A stretch of DNA of 64,000 nucleotides from Rhizobium etli 8C-3 (lineage in GTDB: Bacteria > Pseudomonadota > Alphaproteobacteria > Rhizobiales > Rhizobiaceae). This document shows, piece after piece, positions 43,978 through 52,762 of the stretch. The notes beneath the pieces are model-generated. The model saw only the letters and a program-made list of their open reading frames with translations. It ran no database searches and was not told the DNA's origin. A program made the position numbers and the translations under genes. The stretch covers positions 1,054,001-1,118,000 of the forward strand of contig NZ_CP017244.1 of assembly GCF_001908375.1 (NCBI RefSeq), given 5' to 3'. Each line of letters starts with the position of its first letter. Position 1 is the first letter of the stretch.

Positions 43978-45903
43978 TCAGTCGAGCAGCTCACGAACCC
44001 GCATGGCTAGGTCCTTTGCGGTATAGGGCTTGCGCAGCCAGCTGCCCGGCGTCGCAAATTCGCGGCCGCCGAGACCCGGCTCGGCGTAGCCCGACGTAAA
44101 GAGGATCTTCAGGTCGGAGCGTACAACACGCGCCTTCTTGGCAAGCTCGTTGCCTGTCATGCCACCGGGCATGACAATATCGGTGAACAGAAGGGCAATC
44201 GTGGGATCTTCGGCCAGGATCTCGAGCGCGGTCTGGGCGTTGCTTGCCTCGATGACCTTGTAGCCCATTGACGACAGGCGCGCGACCGCAACGCGGCGCA
44301 CGCGCACATCGTCCTCGACGACCAGTACCGTCTCGGCTCCGCCTGGCAGCGCATCGCGCGGGTCGGGCCTCGTGTCGGAGGTCTCGACTTTGGCCGCAGC
44401 TGCCTGTACCCAGGGAAGATAGATGCGGATTGTCGTGCCGCGTCCGACCTCGCTATAGAGCTGCAAATGACCGCCTGACTGTTTCACGAAACCATAGACC
44501 ATGCTGAGGCCGAGGCCGGTGCCGGAACCAACGTCCTTGGTGGTGAAGAACGGCTCAAAGGCGTGTTCCTTGACTTCGTCCGACATGCCGACACCGGTAT
44601 CGGTGACGGAAATGAGAACGAAATTTCCAGTGCGCACCTGCGGATACATCTTTGCATAGTCCGCATCGAGATAGACGCGCTTGATCTCTGTTGTCAGGCT
44701 TCCGCCGCGCGGCATTGCGTCGCGGGCATTCAACGCGATGTTCAAAAGGGCGTTCTGCAGCTGGGAACTGTCGACCAGCACGTTGTGGTTCGAGCCGACG
44801 ATAACCGTCTTCAGGTCGATATTCTCGCCGAGCGTCCGCCGCAACAGATCTGAGAAGCTCGATACCAGCAATCCGAGATCCGCAAGCGTCGGATTGAGAG
44901 GCTGTCGGCGCCCGAATGCCAAGAGTTGCTCCGTCAGCTTCGCGCCATCGCCGGCCGCGTCCTGCGCCTCCCGCAGCAGCAGGCTGAGCGGCCCTTCCGG
45001 AAGCTTCGCCTCGATCATTTCGAGATTGCCGCTGATCACCGTCAGAAGATTGTTGAAGTCATGGGCAATCCCACCCGTCAACTGCCCGACGGCTTCCATC
45101 TTTTGCGCCTGCCGGAGATCCTCTTCGATCTTGTACCGGCCCGTCAGATCGCGGACGAAGCCGGTAAATATCCGCTCGCCGTTTGCCGTCGTCTCACCGA
45201 CATGTAGCTCCATCGGGAACTTTGAACCGTCGGCCCGTTGACCCGTCACCACCCGGCCGTAGCCAATGATGCGGCGCTCGCCCGTCCTGATGTAACGCGC
45301 GATATAATCATCATGCGCATCACGATCGGGATTCGGCATCAGATTACTGATATTCCGGCCGCAGATGTCGTCTGCTTTAACGCCGAACAGCTTTTCTGCA
45401 GCGGTGCTGAAAGAGATGACAATTCCTCGCTCATCGATGACGATCATCGCTTCGGGAACCGTTGCGAGGATGGACCGGAGGTGAGCCTCGCGCGCGTTGA
45501 CCTCGCTTTCGGCCCGCTTCAGATCGCTGATATCGTTGTCGGTCTGGATGATGACCGCTTCGCCGTCGGAAGGTTTCACCGCCATGCAGCGCGACGTCAC
45601 ATACACATCATGGCCGTCCTTGTGGCGATGGATGATTTCGCCCTGCCAGTATCCTTGCTGTCGCAGCTGCTCACTAACATCTTCGCGCGGTTCGCAAAAC
45701 TGCGCATCAAGCAGCTCTTCAAGGGCTTTGCCGACAGCCTCGTCACGCGTCCAGCCGTACAGGTTTTCGCAGCCGGCCGACCAGTCGGTAACGATGCCGT
45801 CAACGCCATACACGATGATGTTATTGGCGCCGCCCATAATGCGAACGATGGCCTCGAGTTCTTGCTTTGATACTGTGCGCGGCGAAGTGAAGCGATGCGA
45901 CAT
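43978..45903 (-). CDS. Hybrid FixL-type heme-PAS sensor kinase with receiver domain (hFixL)
   Basis: The 641-aa product has PAS-1 (about residues 15-130), a heme-binding PAS-2 (about 140-258), a histidine kinase core (H281 in [10 protein letters not shown]-box near 400, [11 protein letters not shown]) and a C-terminal receiver (about 525-640, TDIVMPGG). PAS-2 carries H197 in RDAHDDY, the FixL heme ligand, and [10 protein letters not shown] with R217. It senses oxygen and is of the type reported for Rhizobium etli, where it acts with FxkR. It follows fixK by 28 bp. No fixJ lies near. Confidence 0.9.
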   Translation of the reverse strand: MSHRFTSPRTVSKQELEAIVRIMGGANNIIVYGVDGIVTDWSAGCENLYGWTRDEAVGKALEELLDAQFCEPREDVSEQLRQQGYWQGEIIHRHKDGHDVYVTSRCMAVKPSDGEAVIIQTDNDISDLKRAESEVNAREAHLRSILATVPEAMIVIDERGIVISFSTAAEKLFGVKADDICGRNISNLMPNPDRDAHDDYIARYIRTGERRIIGYGRVVTGQRADGSKFPMELHVGETTANGERIFTGFVRDLTGRYKIEEDLRQAQKMEAVGQLTGGIAHDFNNLLTVISGNLEMIEAKLPEGPLSLLLREAQDAAGDGAKLTEQLLAFGRRQPLNPTLADLGLLVSSFSDLLRRTLGENIDLKTVIVGSNHNVLVDSSQLQNALLNIALNARDAMPRGGSLTTEIKRVYLDADYAKMYPQVRTGNFVLISVTDTGVGMSDEVKEHAFEPFFTTKDVGSGTGLGLSMVYGFVKQSGGHLQLYSEVGRGTTIRIYLPWVQAAAAKVETSDTRPDPRDALPGGAETVLVVEDDVRVRRVAVARLSSMGYKVIEASNAQTALEILAEDPTIALLFTDIVMPGGMTGNELAKKARVVRSDLKILFTSGYAEPGLGGREFATPGSWLRKPYTAKDLAMRVRELLD

Positions 45904-45931
45904 AGTGGTCAACTCGATTGTCCCGAGCCCG

Positions 45932-46663
45932 TTAGTGAATACTGCTGCTATGGCAATTTTCCAATGAGAAATCATCGCCATTGCCGGACAATTGGATGAG
46001 ACGCTTGAGGCTCAGGATCTTCATGTCGTGGCGTCCGACCGGGACGAGAACGTTCCGGCTGGCAAGCTTGCTGATAGTGCGCGACACTGTCTCGATGGTG
46101 AGACCAAGATAGTCGGCAATATCGAGCCTGTTCATGGGCAGCATCACGAGGTCGCCTGCCGCGTTGGTCATATCACGGGAGATGAGCTGCAGCAGGAAAC
46201 TGCACAAGCGCTCTTCTGCATTCTTCTTCGACAACAGCACCATCTGATCGTGCGCAGCGGCCATTTCCTGGCACAGCAGCGAGATGAAATCGGGACGCAG
46301 ACAGGCAGAGCGGGAGATTTCATCATGGAAATTCTTCCGTGCGATGCGGCGGATTTTGCAATCGGTGACGGCTTCGGCCGTATAGAGGTAGCGCTCCTGG
46401 AGCGACGTGCCGACAAGATCGCCCGGATACAGAAATGCCGTGATGACGCGCCGACCGTCGCCGATGATGCGGTAGAGGCGCATCACGCCTTCGACGAGTT
46501 CAAAAAGATGGTTTGCCCCGTCTCCTTCCCAGAAAAGGGCCTTACCGGCTTGGACCACTTCCTGCGGAATAGAGTGAAAAAGCGATTTCAGAGACAGCTG
46601 TCCCGAATTGTCATTCACCGAACCTTGAATGGCTTCGAACGCAATATTTTTTTGCATCAACAT
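45932..46663 (-). CDS. fixK: FixK, Crp/Fnr-family activator
   Basis: The 243-aa protein has an effector domain (about residues 20-150) and a C-terminal HTH (MNRLDIADYLGLTIETVSRTIS, residues about 179-200, split into family motifs). It lacks the N-terminal cysteine cluster that senses oxygen in FNR, as in FixK. It is expected to activate the TTGA-N6-TCAA sites of this window. ATG 46663 is preceded by an AGAGGG ribosome site. A tandem GTTACA repeat lies 88 bp upstream. Confidence 0.9.
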   Translation of the reverse strand: MLMQKNIAFEAIQGSVNDNSGQLSLKSLFHSIPQEVVQAGKALFWEGDGANHLFELVEGVMRLYRIIGDGRRVITAFLYPGDLVGTSLQERYLYTAEAVTDCKIRRIARKNFHDEISRSACLRPDFISLLCQEMAAAHDQMVLLSKKNAEERLCSFLLQLISRDMTNAAGDLVMLPMNRLDIADYLGLTIETVSRTISKLASRNVLVPVGRHDMKILSLKRLIQLSGNGDDFSLENCHSSSIH

Positions 46664-46751
46664 ATTTGAACCCTCTGTCCCGTTTGATGAGGGCAGTAGA
46701 AACGGTTCGCGTTACACCGGAATGCTGGCGGCGTGCGTATCGGTGCGAATG

Positions 46752-46767
46752 TGTAACAGTTTGTAAC
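46752..46767 (-). promoter_or_regulatory. GTTACA-N4-GTTACA repeat (K-box-like FxkR site) upstream of fixK
   Basis: On the minus strand the sequence reads GTTACAAACTGTTACA, two direct hexamers 10 bp apart centred about 97 bp before fixK. As I recall, this is the FxkR-binding K-box described upstream of fixK in Rhizobium etli. OmpR-type regulators bind such direct repeats. Confidence 0.7.
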
Positions 46768-46834
46768 AGCACGCCGGTTTGCTTCAGACTTTGAAGAATA
46801 ATCCAGCGTGCGCCTGCGCCGAACACTGCCGTCG

Positions 46835-46848
46835 TTGACATAGATCAA
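46835..46848 (+). promoter_or_regulatory. FixK/Fnr-type anaerobox upstream of fixNOQP (TTGACATAGATCAA)
   Basis: It fits TTGA-N6-TCAA and is centred about 100 bp before fixN, as in other rhizobial fixN promoters. Confidence 0.85.
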
Positions 46849-46941
46849 GGATCGGACCCGGCGCTCGTGTCAGCTCTGCCCGGACAAGATCGGAAAGAAG
46901 ATTGCGCGTCTGCGTGATCATCTGTGCTTGGGGACAACGAC

Positions 46942-48558
46942 ATGAACTATACGACGGAAACCGTGGTCATCGCCATATGCGCGTTCTTCGCGCTGCTGGG
47001 CGCCGCTTTTGCGCATGACCAACTCTTTGCAGCACATATGTGGGTGCTGTTCTTCGTGCTGATGGGAAGCACACTTGTTCTCCTTCGCCGCGTCAATTTC
47101 GTACCGGCCGGTCAGCGGCGCAAGCCGGATTCGTCTGAGTATTTCGATGACGTTGTTCGATATGGTGTCATCGCTACCGTGTTTTGGGGCGTGGTCGGCT
47201 TTCTCGTCGGCGTCGTGGTCGCACTTCAGCTCGCCTATCCCGACCTGAACATCGCCCCATATTTCAACTTCGGGCGCCTGCGGCCGGTCCACACATCCGC
47301 CGTCATTTTTGCTTTCGGCGGCAACGCGCTGATCGCCACCTCCTTCTACGTCGTCCAGAGGACCTGTCGGGCCCGCCTCTTCGGCGGCAACCTCGGCTGG
47401 TTCGTATTTTGGGGCTATCAGCTCTTCATCGTTATGGCCGCGACAGGATATCTCCTGGGAATCACCGAGGGGCGCGAATATGCAGAGCCTGAATGGTATG
47501 TCGACATCTGGCTGACGATCGTCTGGGTGGCATATCTTCTTGCATTCCTCGGAACGCTATTGAAGCGCAAGGAACCACACATCTATGTCGCGAACTGGTT
47601 CTACCTGGGCTTCATCGTCACGGTGGCGATGCTGCACGTCGTCAACAACCTGTCGGTTCCGGTTTCCTTGCTCGGATCGAAGAGCTACTCGGCATTCTCT
47701 GGCGTCCAGGATGCGCTGACCCAGTGGTGGTACGGCCATAACGCGGTTGGCTTCTTTCTGACCGCCGGCTTCCTGGGCATGATGTATTATTTCGTGCCGA
47801 AGCAGGCCAACCGGCCGGTCTATTCTTACCGCCTGTCGATCATCCACTTCTGGGCCCTGATCTTCATGTATATCTGGGCCGGACCGCATCACCTGCACTA
47901 CACAGCTCTGCCGGATTGGGCACAGACCCTCGGCATGGTTTTTTCCGTCATGCTCTGGATGCCCTCCTGGGGCGGGATGATCAACGGTCTGATGACACTA
48001 TCGGGTGCCTGGGACAAGATCCGCACCGACCCGATCATCCGCATGATGATCATGGCGATCGCCTTTTATGGGATGTCGACATTCGAAGGCCCGATGATGT
48101 CGGTCAAGGCGGTCAATTCGCTCAGCCACTATACGGAATGGACAATCGGTCATGTCCATTCGGGCGCACTCGGCTGGGTCGGCATGATCTCCTTCGGCGC
48201 TATCTACTACCTGACGCCAAGACTGTGGGGGAGGGAGCGTCTTTACAGTCTTCGCATGGTCAACTGGCATTTCTGGCTCGCAACGCTCGGCATCGTCGTC
48301 TATGCCGCCGTGCTTTGGGTTGCCGGTATCCAGCAGGGCCTGATGTGGCGCGAATATAATAGCCAGGGCTTCCTCGTCTATTCCTTCGCCGAGACCGTCG
48401 CTGCCATGTTCCCATACTACCTGCTTAGAGCCTTGGGCGGAATTCTCTATCTCGCCGGCGGTCTGATCATGGCCATCAATGTCTACATGACCATTCGTGG
48501 TTACCAACGCAATGAGGCGCCGATGCCAGGTACCCTCGTCGCCCAGCCTGCCGAGTGA
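46942..48558 (+). CDS. fixN: FixN/CcoN, cbb3-type cytochrome oxidase subunit I
   Basis: This is the catalytic heme-copper subunit of the high-affinity oxidase. The 538-aa product has about twelve helices with [14 protein letters not shown] (heme b His), the [11 protein letters not shown]uB site and [14 protein letters not shown] (two His). ATG 46942 is chosen because the short frame upstream starts with TTG. It leads the fixNOQP operon. Confidence 0.97.
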   Translation: MNYTTETVVIAICAFFALLGAAFAHDQLFAAHMWVLFFVLMGSTLVLLRRVNFVPAGQRRKPDSSEYFDDVVRYGVIATVFWGVVGFLVGVVVALQLAYPDLNIAPYFNFGRLRPVHTSAVIFAFGGNALIATSFYVVQRTCRARLFGGNLGWFVFWGYQLFIVMAATGYLLGITEGREYAEPEWYVDIWLTIVWVAYLLAFLGTLLKRKEPHIYVANWFYLGFIVTVAMLHVVNNLSVPVSLLGSKSYSAFSGVQDALTQWWYGHNAVGFFLTAGFLGMMYYFVPKQANRPVYSYRLSIIHFWALIFMYIWAGPHHLHYTALPDWAQTLGMVFSVMLWMPSWGGMINGLMTLSGAWDKIRTDPIIRMMIMAIAFYGMSTFEGPMMSVKAVNSLSHYTEWTIGHVHSGALGWVGMISFGAIYYLTPRLWGRERLYSLRMVNWHFWLATLGIVVYAAVLWVAGIQQGLMWREYNSQGFLVYSFAETVAAMFPYYLLRALGGILYLAGGLIMAINVYMTIRGYQRNEAPMPGTLVAQPAE

Positions 48559-48567
48559 GGAACGACC

Positions 48568-49299
48568 ATGTCGATACTTGAGAAACACAAAATCATAGAA
48601 AAGAACGCGACGCTCCTGCTTGTGGGATCGCTCCTGGTCGTCAGCGTTGGCGGTATCGTCGAAATCGCACCGCTGTTCTACCTGCAGAACACGATTGAAA
48701 AGGTGGAAGGGATGCGCCCCTATACGCCACTGGAACTGGCCGGCCGCAATATCTACGTGCGTGAGGGCTGCTACGTCTGCCACAGCCAGATGATCCGGCC
48801 ATTCCGCGACGAAGTGGAACGCTATGGACATTATTCGCTCGCAGCCGAATCGATGTACGATCATCCGTTCCAGTGGGGCTCAAAGCGCACGGGACCGGAT
48901 CTTGCGCGTGTCGGTGGGCGCTACTCGGACGAATGGCAGGTCCAGCACCTCGCCGATCCCCGCGCTGTCGTGCCAGAATCGATCATGCCGAGCTACGCCT
49001 TCCTCAAAACAAACGAGGTCACAGTCAAGGATGTCGGCATGGACCTCAAGGCAAATGGGCTTGTCGGTGTGCCTTACACGCAAGACATGATCGCCAATGC
49101 TGAGGCGGATATGAAAATGCAGGCGGATCCGAACTCCGACACCACGGCACTGCTCGAACGCTATCCGAAGGCCAGGACGGGCGACTTCGACGGGGATCCT
49201 TCGAAGCTGTCGGAGATGGACGCTCTGGTGGCCTACCTGCAGATGCTCGGCACTTTGGTCGATTATTCGACCTATGACGACGCAACCGGATATCGCTGA
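48568..49299 (+). CDS. fixO: FixO/CcoO, cbb3 oxidase monoheme cytochrome c subunit
   Basis: The 243-aa product has an N-terminal membrane anchor (about residues 15-40) and one c-heme site CYVCH at 68-72. The [18 protein letters not shown] motif after it is diagnostic of FixO. It links cytochrome c input to FixN. It follows fixN by 9 bp. Confidence 0.97.
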   Translation: MSILEKHKIIEKNATLLLVGSLLVVSVGGIVEIAPLFYLQNTIEKVEGMRPYTPLELAGRNIYVREGCYVCHSQMIRPFRDEVERYGHYSLAAESMYDHPFQWGSKRTGPDLARVGGRYSDEWQVQHLADPRAVVPESIMPSYAFLKTNEVTVKDVGMDLKANGLVGVPYTQDMIANAEADMKMQADPNSDTTALLERYPKARTGDFDGDPSKLSEMDALVAYLQMLGTLVDYSTYDDATGYR

Positions 49300-49309
49300 G
49301 GAATACGCC

Positions 49310-49462
49310 ATGGAAACCTACACAGCAATGCGCCACTTCGCGGACAGTTGGGGCCTCCTTGCCATGACGCTGTTCTTCATCGGCGTTGTCCTTTTTACGC
49401 TCCGGCCGGGCAGCCGGGAACACGCCAATGAAGCCGCAAGCATACCTTTGAAGGATGACTGA
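49310..49462 (+). CDS. fixQ: FixQ/CcoQ, cbb3 oxidase small subunit
   Basis: This 50-aa single-helix protein (METYTAMRHFADSWGLL then a hydrophobic segment and FTLRPGSR) stabilises the cbb3 oxidase. ATG 49310 lies 10 bp after the fixO stop; the in-frame start at 49274 would overlap fixO. Confidence 0.93.
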   Translation: METYTAMRHFADSWGLLAMTLFFIGVVLFTLRPGSREHANEAASIPLKDD

Positions 49463-49463
49463 T

Positions 49464-50327
49464 ATGTCGGACAAACATGTTGACGAGCTCAGCGGCGTCG
49501 AAACCACCGGCCATGAATGGGACGGTATCCGCGAGCTAAACAATCCCATGCCGCGTTGGTGGGTCTGGACGTTCTATGCAACGATCCTGTGGGCGGTGGG
49601 ATATGCCATCGCTTATCCTTCCATTCCGCTGCTGACCAAGGCAACGGACGGACTGCTCGGCTTTTCGAGCCGCGCCGAGCTCACACAGGAGGTGGAGACA
49701 GCAAGGTCGACCCAAACCGTCTATCTCGAACAGATCGCCGCAAAGACGGTCGACGAAATCGACGCGGATGCCAATCTGCGGCAATTTGCCATCTCTGGCG
49801 GCGCCTCCGCGTTCAAAGTCAATTGCGCACCGTGCCACGGCAGTGGCGCAGCCGGTGGTCCGGGGTTCCCGAACCTGAACGACGACGACTGGCTGTGGGG
49901 TGGCGATCTTCAATCAATCCAAAAGACCATTGCGCATGGCGTTCGTTTCGACGGTGACGGCGATACCCACGCCTCTGAGATGCCGGCGTTTGCTGACGCT
50001 CTCGATGCAACGCAAACCCGCAATGTCGCGGCCTATGTCTGGAGCCTGACGAAAACGCCCTCCGATACAAAGATGGCAAGCGCCGGCAAACAGGCTTTCC
50101 TCGACAACTGCGCGGCCTGTCACGGGCAAGACGGCAAGGGCAACGTCGACATGGGTGCGCCCAATCTGGCTGATGCCATCTGGCTGAAGGGGGAGGGCGA
50201 AGAGGCGATCGTTCGGCAGATCAACGCGCCAAAACATGGCATGATGCCGGCCTGGTCCGCCCGCCTTGGCGAGACGACCGTGAAGGAACTCACCGTCTTC
50301 GTGCATTCGCTCGGCGGCGGAAAATAG
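49464..50327 (+). CDS. fixP: FixP/CcoP, cbb3 oxidase diheme cytochrome c subunit
   Basis: The 287-aa product has a membrane anchor (about residues 33-55) and two c-heme sites, CAPCH at 121-125 and CAACH about 218. GIRELNNPMPRWW at residues 21-33 is typical of FixP. ATG 49464 has AAGGA upstream; ATG 49455 would overlap fixQ and add three residues. Confidence 0.96.
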   Translation: MSDKHVDELSGVETTGHEWDGIRELNNPMPRWWVWTFYATILWAVGYAIAYPSIPLLTKATDGLLGFSSRAELTQEVETARSTQTVYLEQIAAKTVDEIDADANLRQFAISGGASAFKVNCAPCHGSGAAGGPGFPNLNDDDWLWGGDLQSIQKTIAHGVRFDGDGDTHASEMPAFADALDATQTRNVAAYVWSLTKTPSDTKMASAGKQAFLDNCAACHGQDGKGNVDMGAPNLADAIWLKGEGEEAIVRQINAPKHGMMPAWSARLGETTVKELTVFVHSLGGGK

Positions 50328-50337
50328 GAAGGCCGAC

Positions 50338-50526
50338 ATGTCAACGCGCGATACCAATCCGCTGATCTCGCTGTATGGAACACCGCGTTCAGTCGTCCAC
50401 ACGCGAGTTTCCGTGCGGGCCAAGATGCCCGTTACCGCAGAAGAAGAAGAGCAAGAGACCGAAAAACTTGGCCAGGCGATGATCAGTTTGACTTGCCTCA
50501 AGGATCATTCGACCACAAGCCGCTGA
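50338..50526 (+). CDS. Small hypothetical protein after fixP
   Basis: The 62-aa frame begins 10 bp after fixP with a GGAAGG ribosome site 6 nt upstream. It has no membrane segment and ends with an acidic E-rich stretch and a TCLKDHSTTSR tail. I do not recognise it. It sits between fixP and a strong terminator, so it would be translated from the fixNOQP transcript, but it could be spurious. Confidence 0.45.
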   Translation: MSTRDTNPLISLYGTPRSVVHTRVSVRAKMPVTAEEEEQETEKLGQAMISLTCLKDHSTTSR

Positions 50527-50572
50527 GTAAGTGGGCGTCCCACGCGGGGCTCTATCTCTGCAATTCCTCCTG

Positions 50573-50598
50573 GCCACGCCCTCGGCGTGGCTTTTTTT
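50573..50598 (+). terminator. Rho-independent terminator after fixNOQP
   Basis: An 8-bp perfect GC-rich stem (GCCACGCC / GGCGTGGC) with a CTC loop is followed directly by seven T residues. Confidence 0.9.
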
Positions 50599-50620
50599 CA
50601 TTTGGCATACATCCCGCTTC

Positions 50621-50634
50621 TTGACCTACGTCAA
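50621..50634 (+). promoter_or_regulatory. FixK/Fnr-type site upstream of fixGHIS (TTGACCTACGTCAA)
   Basis: It fits TTGA-N6-TCAA and is centred about 63 bp before fixG ATG. Confidence 0.85.
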
Positions 50635-50690
50635 GGAAGGCAGCGTTGCGGAATGCGACAACGGCGCATCAATTTGGATGGTTAGTGATC

Positions 50691-52268
50691 ATGAACCTCT
50701 ACACCGCCCCCAATCCGAGCGACACCAAGACGGTGGAACATCTCCAGGTGGAGCCGGTCAACGCAGCACGGAATCGTCAGGCCCTTTATGCCGCGCGCAA
50801 GAAAGTCTTCCCGAAAAGGGCGCAGGGGCGTTTCCGTCGCTTCAAATGGATCGTGATGCTGATTACGCTGGGGATTTATTATCTCTCACCATGGCTGCGG
50901 TGGGACCGGGGTCCTTACGCGCCCGACCAGGCTATTCTGGTCGACTTGTCGTCGCGCCGCTTCTTCTTTTTCTTCATCGAGATATGGCCGCAGGAGTTCT
51001 TCTATGTGGCCGGCTTGCTTGTCATGGCGGGGTTTGGTTTGTTTCTGGTGACCTCCGCCGTCGGGCGAGCATGGTGCGGCTATGCTTGTCCCCAGACGGT
51101 TTGGGTCGATCTGTTTCTCGTTATTGAGCGCGCCATCGAGGGCGACCGCAACGCCAGGATCAAACTCGACAACGCGCCGTGGAGCGTGACCAAGCTGCTG
51201 AAGCGCGTCACCAAGCACTCGATCTGGCTTGTCATCGGTGCAGGAACCGGTGGCGCGTGGATATTCTATTTTGCTGACGCACCAACACTGGCGCTGAATT
51301 TCCTGGCGGGCCAGGCGCCGGCTGTTGCCTATGCGACCGTCGCAACGCTTACCGCGACCACCTATGTGCTCGGCGGCCTGATGCGTGAGCAAGTCTGCAC
51401 CTACATGTGTCCGTGGCCGCGAATACAGGGCGCCATGATCGACGAAAATTCCCTCGTCGTCACCTACAACGACTGGCGCGGCGAACCGCGCTCCCGCCAT
51501 GCCAAGAAGGCAGCCCTCTCGGGCCAGGCCGTTGGCGACTGCGTCGATTGCAATGCCTGCGTGGCCGTCTGTCCGATGGGGATCGATATTCGCGACGGAC
51601 AGCAAATGGAGTGCATCACCTGCGCGCTTTGCATCGATGCCTGCGATGACATCATGGACAAGCTGAACAAGCCGCGCGGCCTCATCGCTTATGCAACGCT
51701 GAGCGAATACGCCGCCAACATGGCCCTTGCCACAGACAACGGAAAGACAGGCGTGCAGCCTCAGCGGGTTCGCGATGGCGACGGAAACTTCTTCGCCGCA
51801 ATCCGCCATTTCAATTGGCGGGTGATCTTCAGGCCGCGCGTGGTCTTTTATGCAGCCGTCTGGGCAGCAGTTGGCATCGGTATGCTCGTTCATCTCGCAC
51901 TGCGAGAGCGGCTTGACCTCAACGTCGTGCACGACCGGAACCCTCAGTTCGTTCTCGAATCTGACGGCTCGATCCGCAACGGCTATACCCTGCGCATTCT
52001 CAACATGCTGCCGCAGCCCCGTAAGATTGCGTTGCATCTCGAAGGGATGGACGGCGCGACGATGAGGATCCCGGAACTGTCGGAAGAGGAAAGCCGGCAG
52101 TTCATGATTGAGACTAAGCCTGACGCGGCAATGGCGCTCAAGGTCTTCGTCACAAACAGGAATTCCTCCAGTGCCGTCAACGAGTTTCTCTTCGTGGCCG
52201 ACGACCCGGCCGGCACGGATCGCTCGGTCTACAAAGCCGCCTTCAATGCGCCAGGAGCCAGAAAATGA
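50691..52268 (+). CDS. fixG: FixG/CcoG, cbb3 oxidase assembly ferredoxin
   Basis: FixG is a membrane-bound iron-sulfur protein that helps in copper reduction or insertion during cbb3 assembly. The 525-aa product has several helices, membrane Cys pairs (CGYACPQ and CTYMCPWPR) and two ferredoxin motifs (CVDCNACVAVCP and CITCALCIDAC) near the middle. The C-terminal soluble domain (about 390-525) is the Ig-like region of the family. ATG 50691 precedes the conserved start. Confidence 0.96.
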   Translation: MNLYTAPNPSDTKTVEHLQVEPVNAARNRQALYAARKKVFPKRAQGRFRRFKWIVMLITLGIYYLSPWLRWDRGPYAPDQAILVDLSSRRFFFFFIEIWPQEFFYVAGLLVMAGFGLFLVTSAVGRAWCGYACPQTVWVDLFLVIERAIEGDRNARIKLDNAPWSVTKLLKRVTKHSIWLVIGAGTGGAWIFYFADAPTLALNFLAGQAPAVAYATVATLTATTYVLGGLMREQVCTYMCPWPRIQGAMIDENSLVVTYNDWRGEPRSRHAKKAALSGQAVGDCVDCNACVAVCPMGIDIRDGQQMECITCALCIDACDDIMDKLNKPRGLIAYATLSEYAANMALATDNGKTGVQPQRVRDGDGNFFAAIRHFNWRVIFRPRVVFYAAVWAAVGIGMLVHLALRERLDLNVVHDRNPQFVLESDGSIRNGYTLRILNMLPQPRKIALHLEGMDGATMRIPELSEEESRQFMIETKPDAAMALKVFVTNRNSSSAVNEFLFVADDPAGTDRSVYKAAFNAPGARK

Positions 52269-52762
52269 GCGACTACCCGATCACCAACGGCAAAGGCTTT
52301 ACCGGCCGCCACATGCTTTTCATCATGCTTGTCTTCTTCGGCATCATCATTTCCGTCAACATGACGATGGCTTGGTACGCCTCGTCGAGCTGGAGCGGCC
52401 TTGTGGTGGAAAATACCTATGTCGCGAGCCAGGAATTCAACAAGAAGGCGCAGGCAATGCAAGCAATGGCCAAGAGCGGCGTTTCCGGCGAATTCGCGCT
52501 TCAAGACGGGCTGATTGTCTACAGGTTGCGCAATCGCGACGGTTCGCCAGCCGCCGCTGACGCGGTCACGGCGCATTTCAAGCGGCCGGTCGGCGACCAC
52601 GAGGATTTCGTCATTCGATTGTCGAAGAACCGTGACGGGCATTTCGAAACGCGCCACCGCGTCCTGTCGGGCGATTGGATCGTTGAGATCGTTTCGAAGA
52701 ACGAGGGCACGACCGTGATGCACGAGGCCATCAGGATCAATAGGGCGGGGTTCGTCCAATGA
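52265..52762 (+). CDS. fixH: FixH, cbb3 oxidase assembly protein
   Basis: The 165-aa product has one N-terminal helix (about residues 15-40; GRHMLFIMLVFFGIII, then NMTMAWYA) and a periplasmic domain ending with the HEAIRINRAG region. FixH is needed for cbb3 assembly along with FixI. It overlaps both fixG and fixI by 4 bp. Confidence 0.95.
   Translation: MSDYPITNGKGFTGRHMLFIMLVFFGIIISVNMTMAWYASSSWSGLVVENTYVASQEFNKKAQAMQAMAKSGVSGEFALQDGLIVYRLRNRDGSPAAADAVTAHFKRPVGDHEDFVIRLSKNRDGHFETRHRVLSGDWIVEIVSKNEGTTVMHEAIRINRAGFVQ

Noticed and set aside
46711..46716. Single GTTACA hexamer upstream of fixK
   Set aside because: It is on the other strand from the tandem repeat and has no partner at 10 bp, so it is not a K-box by itself.
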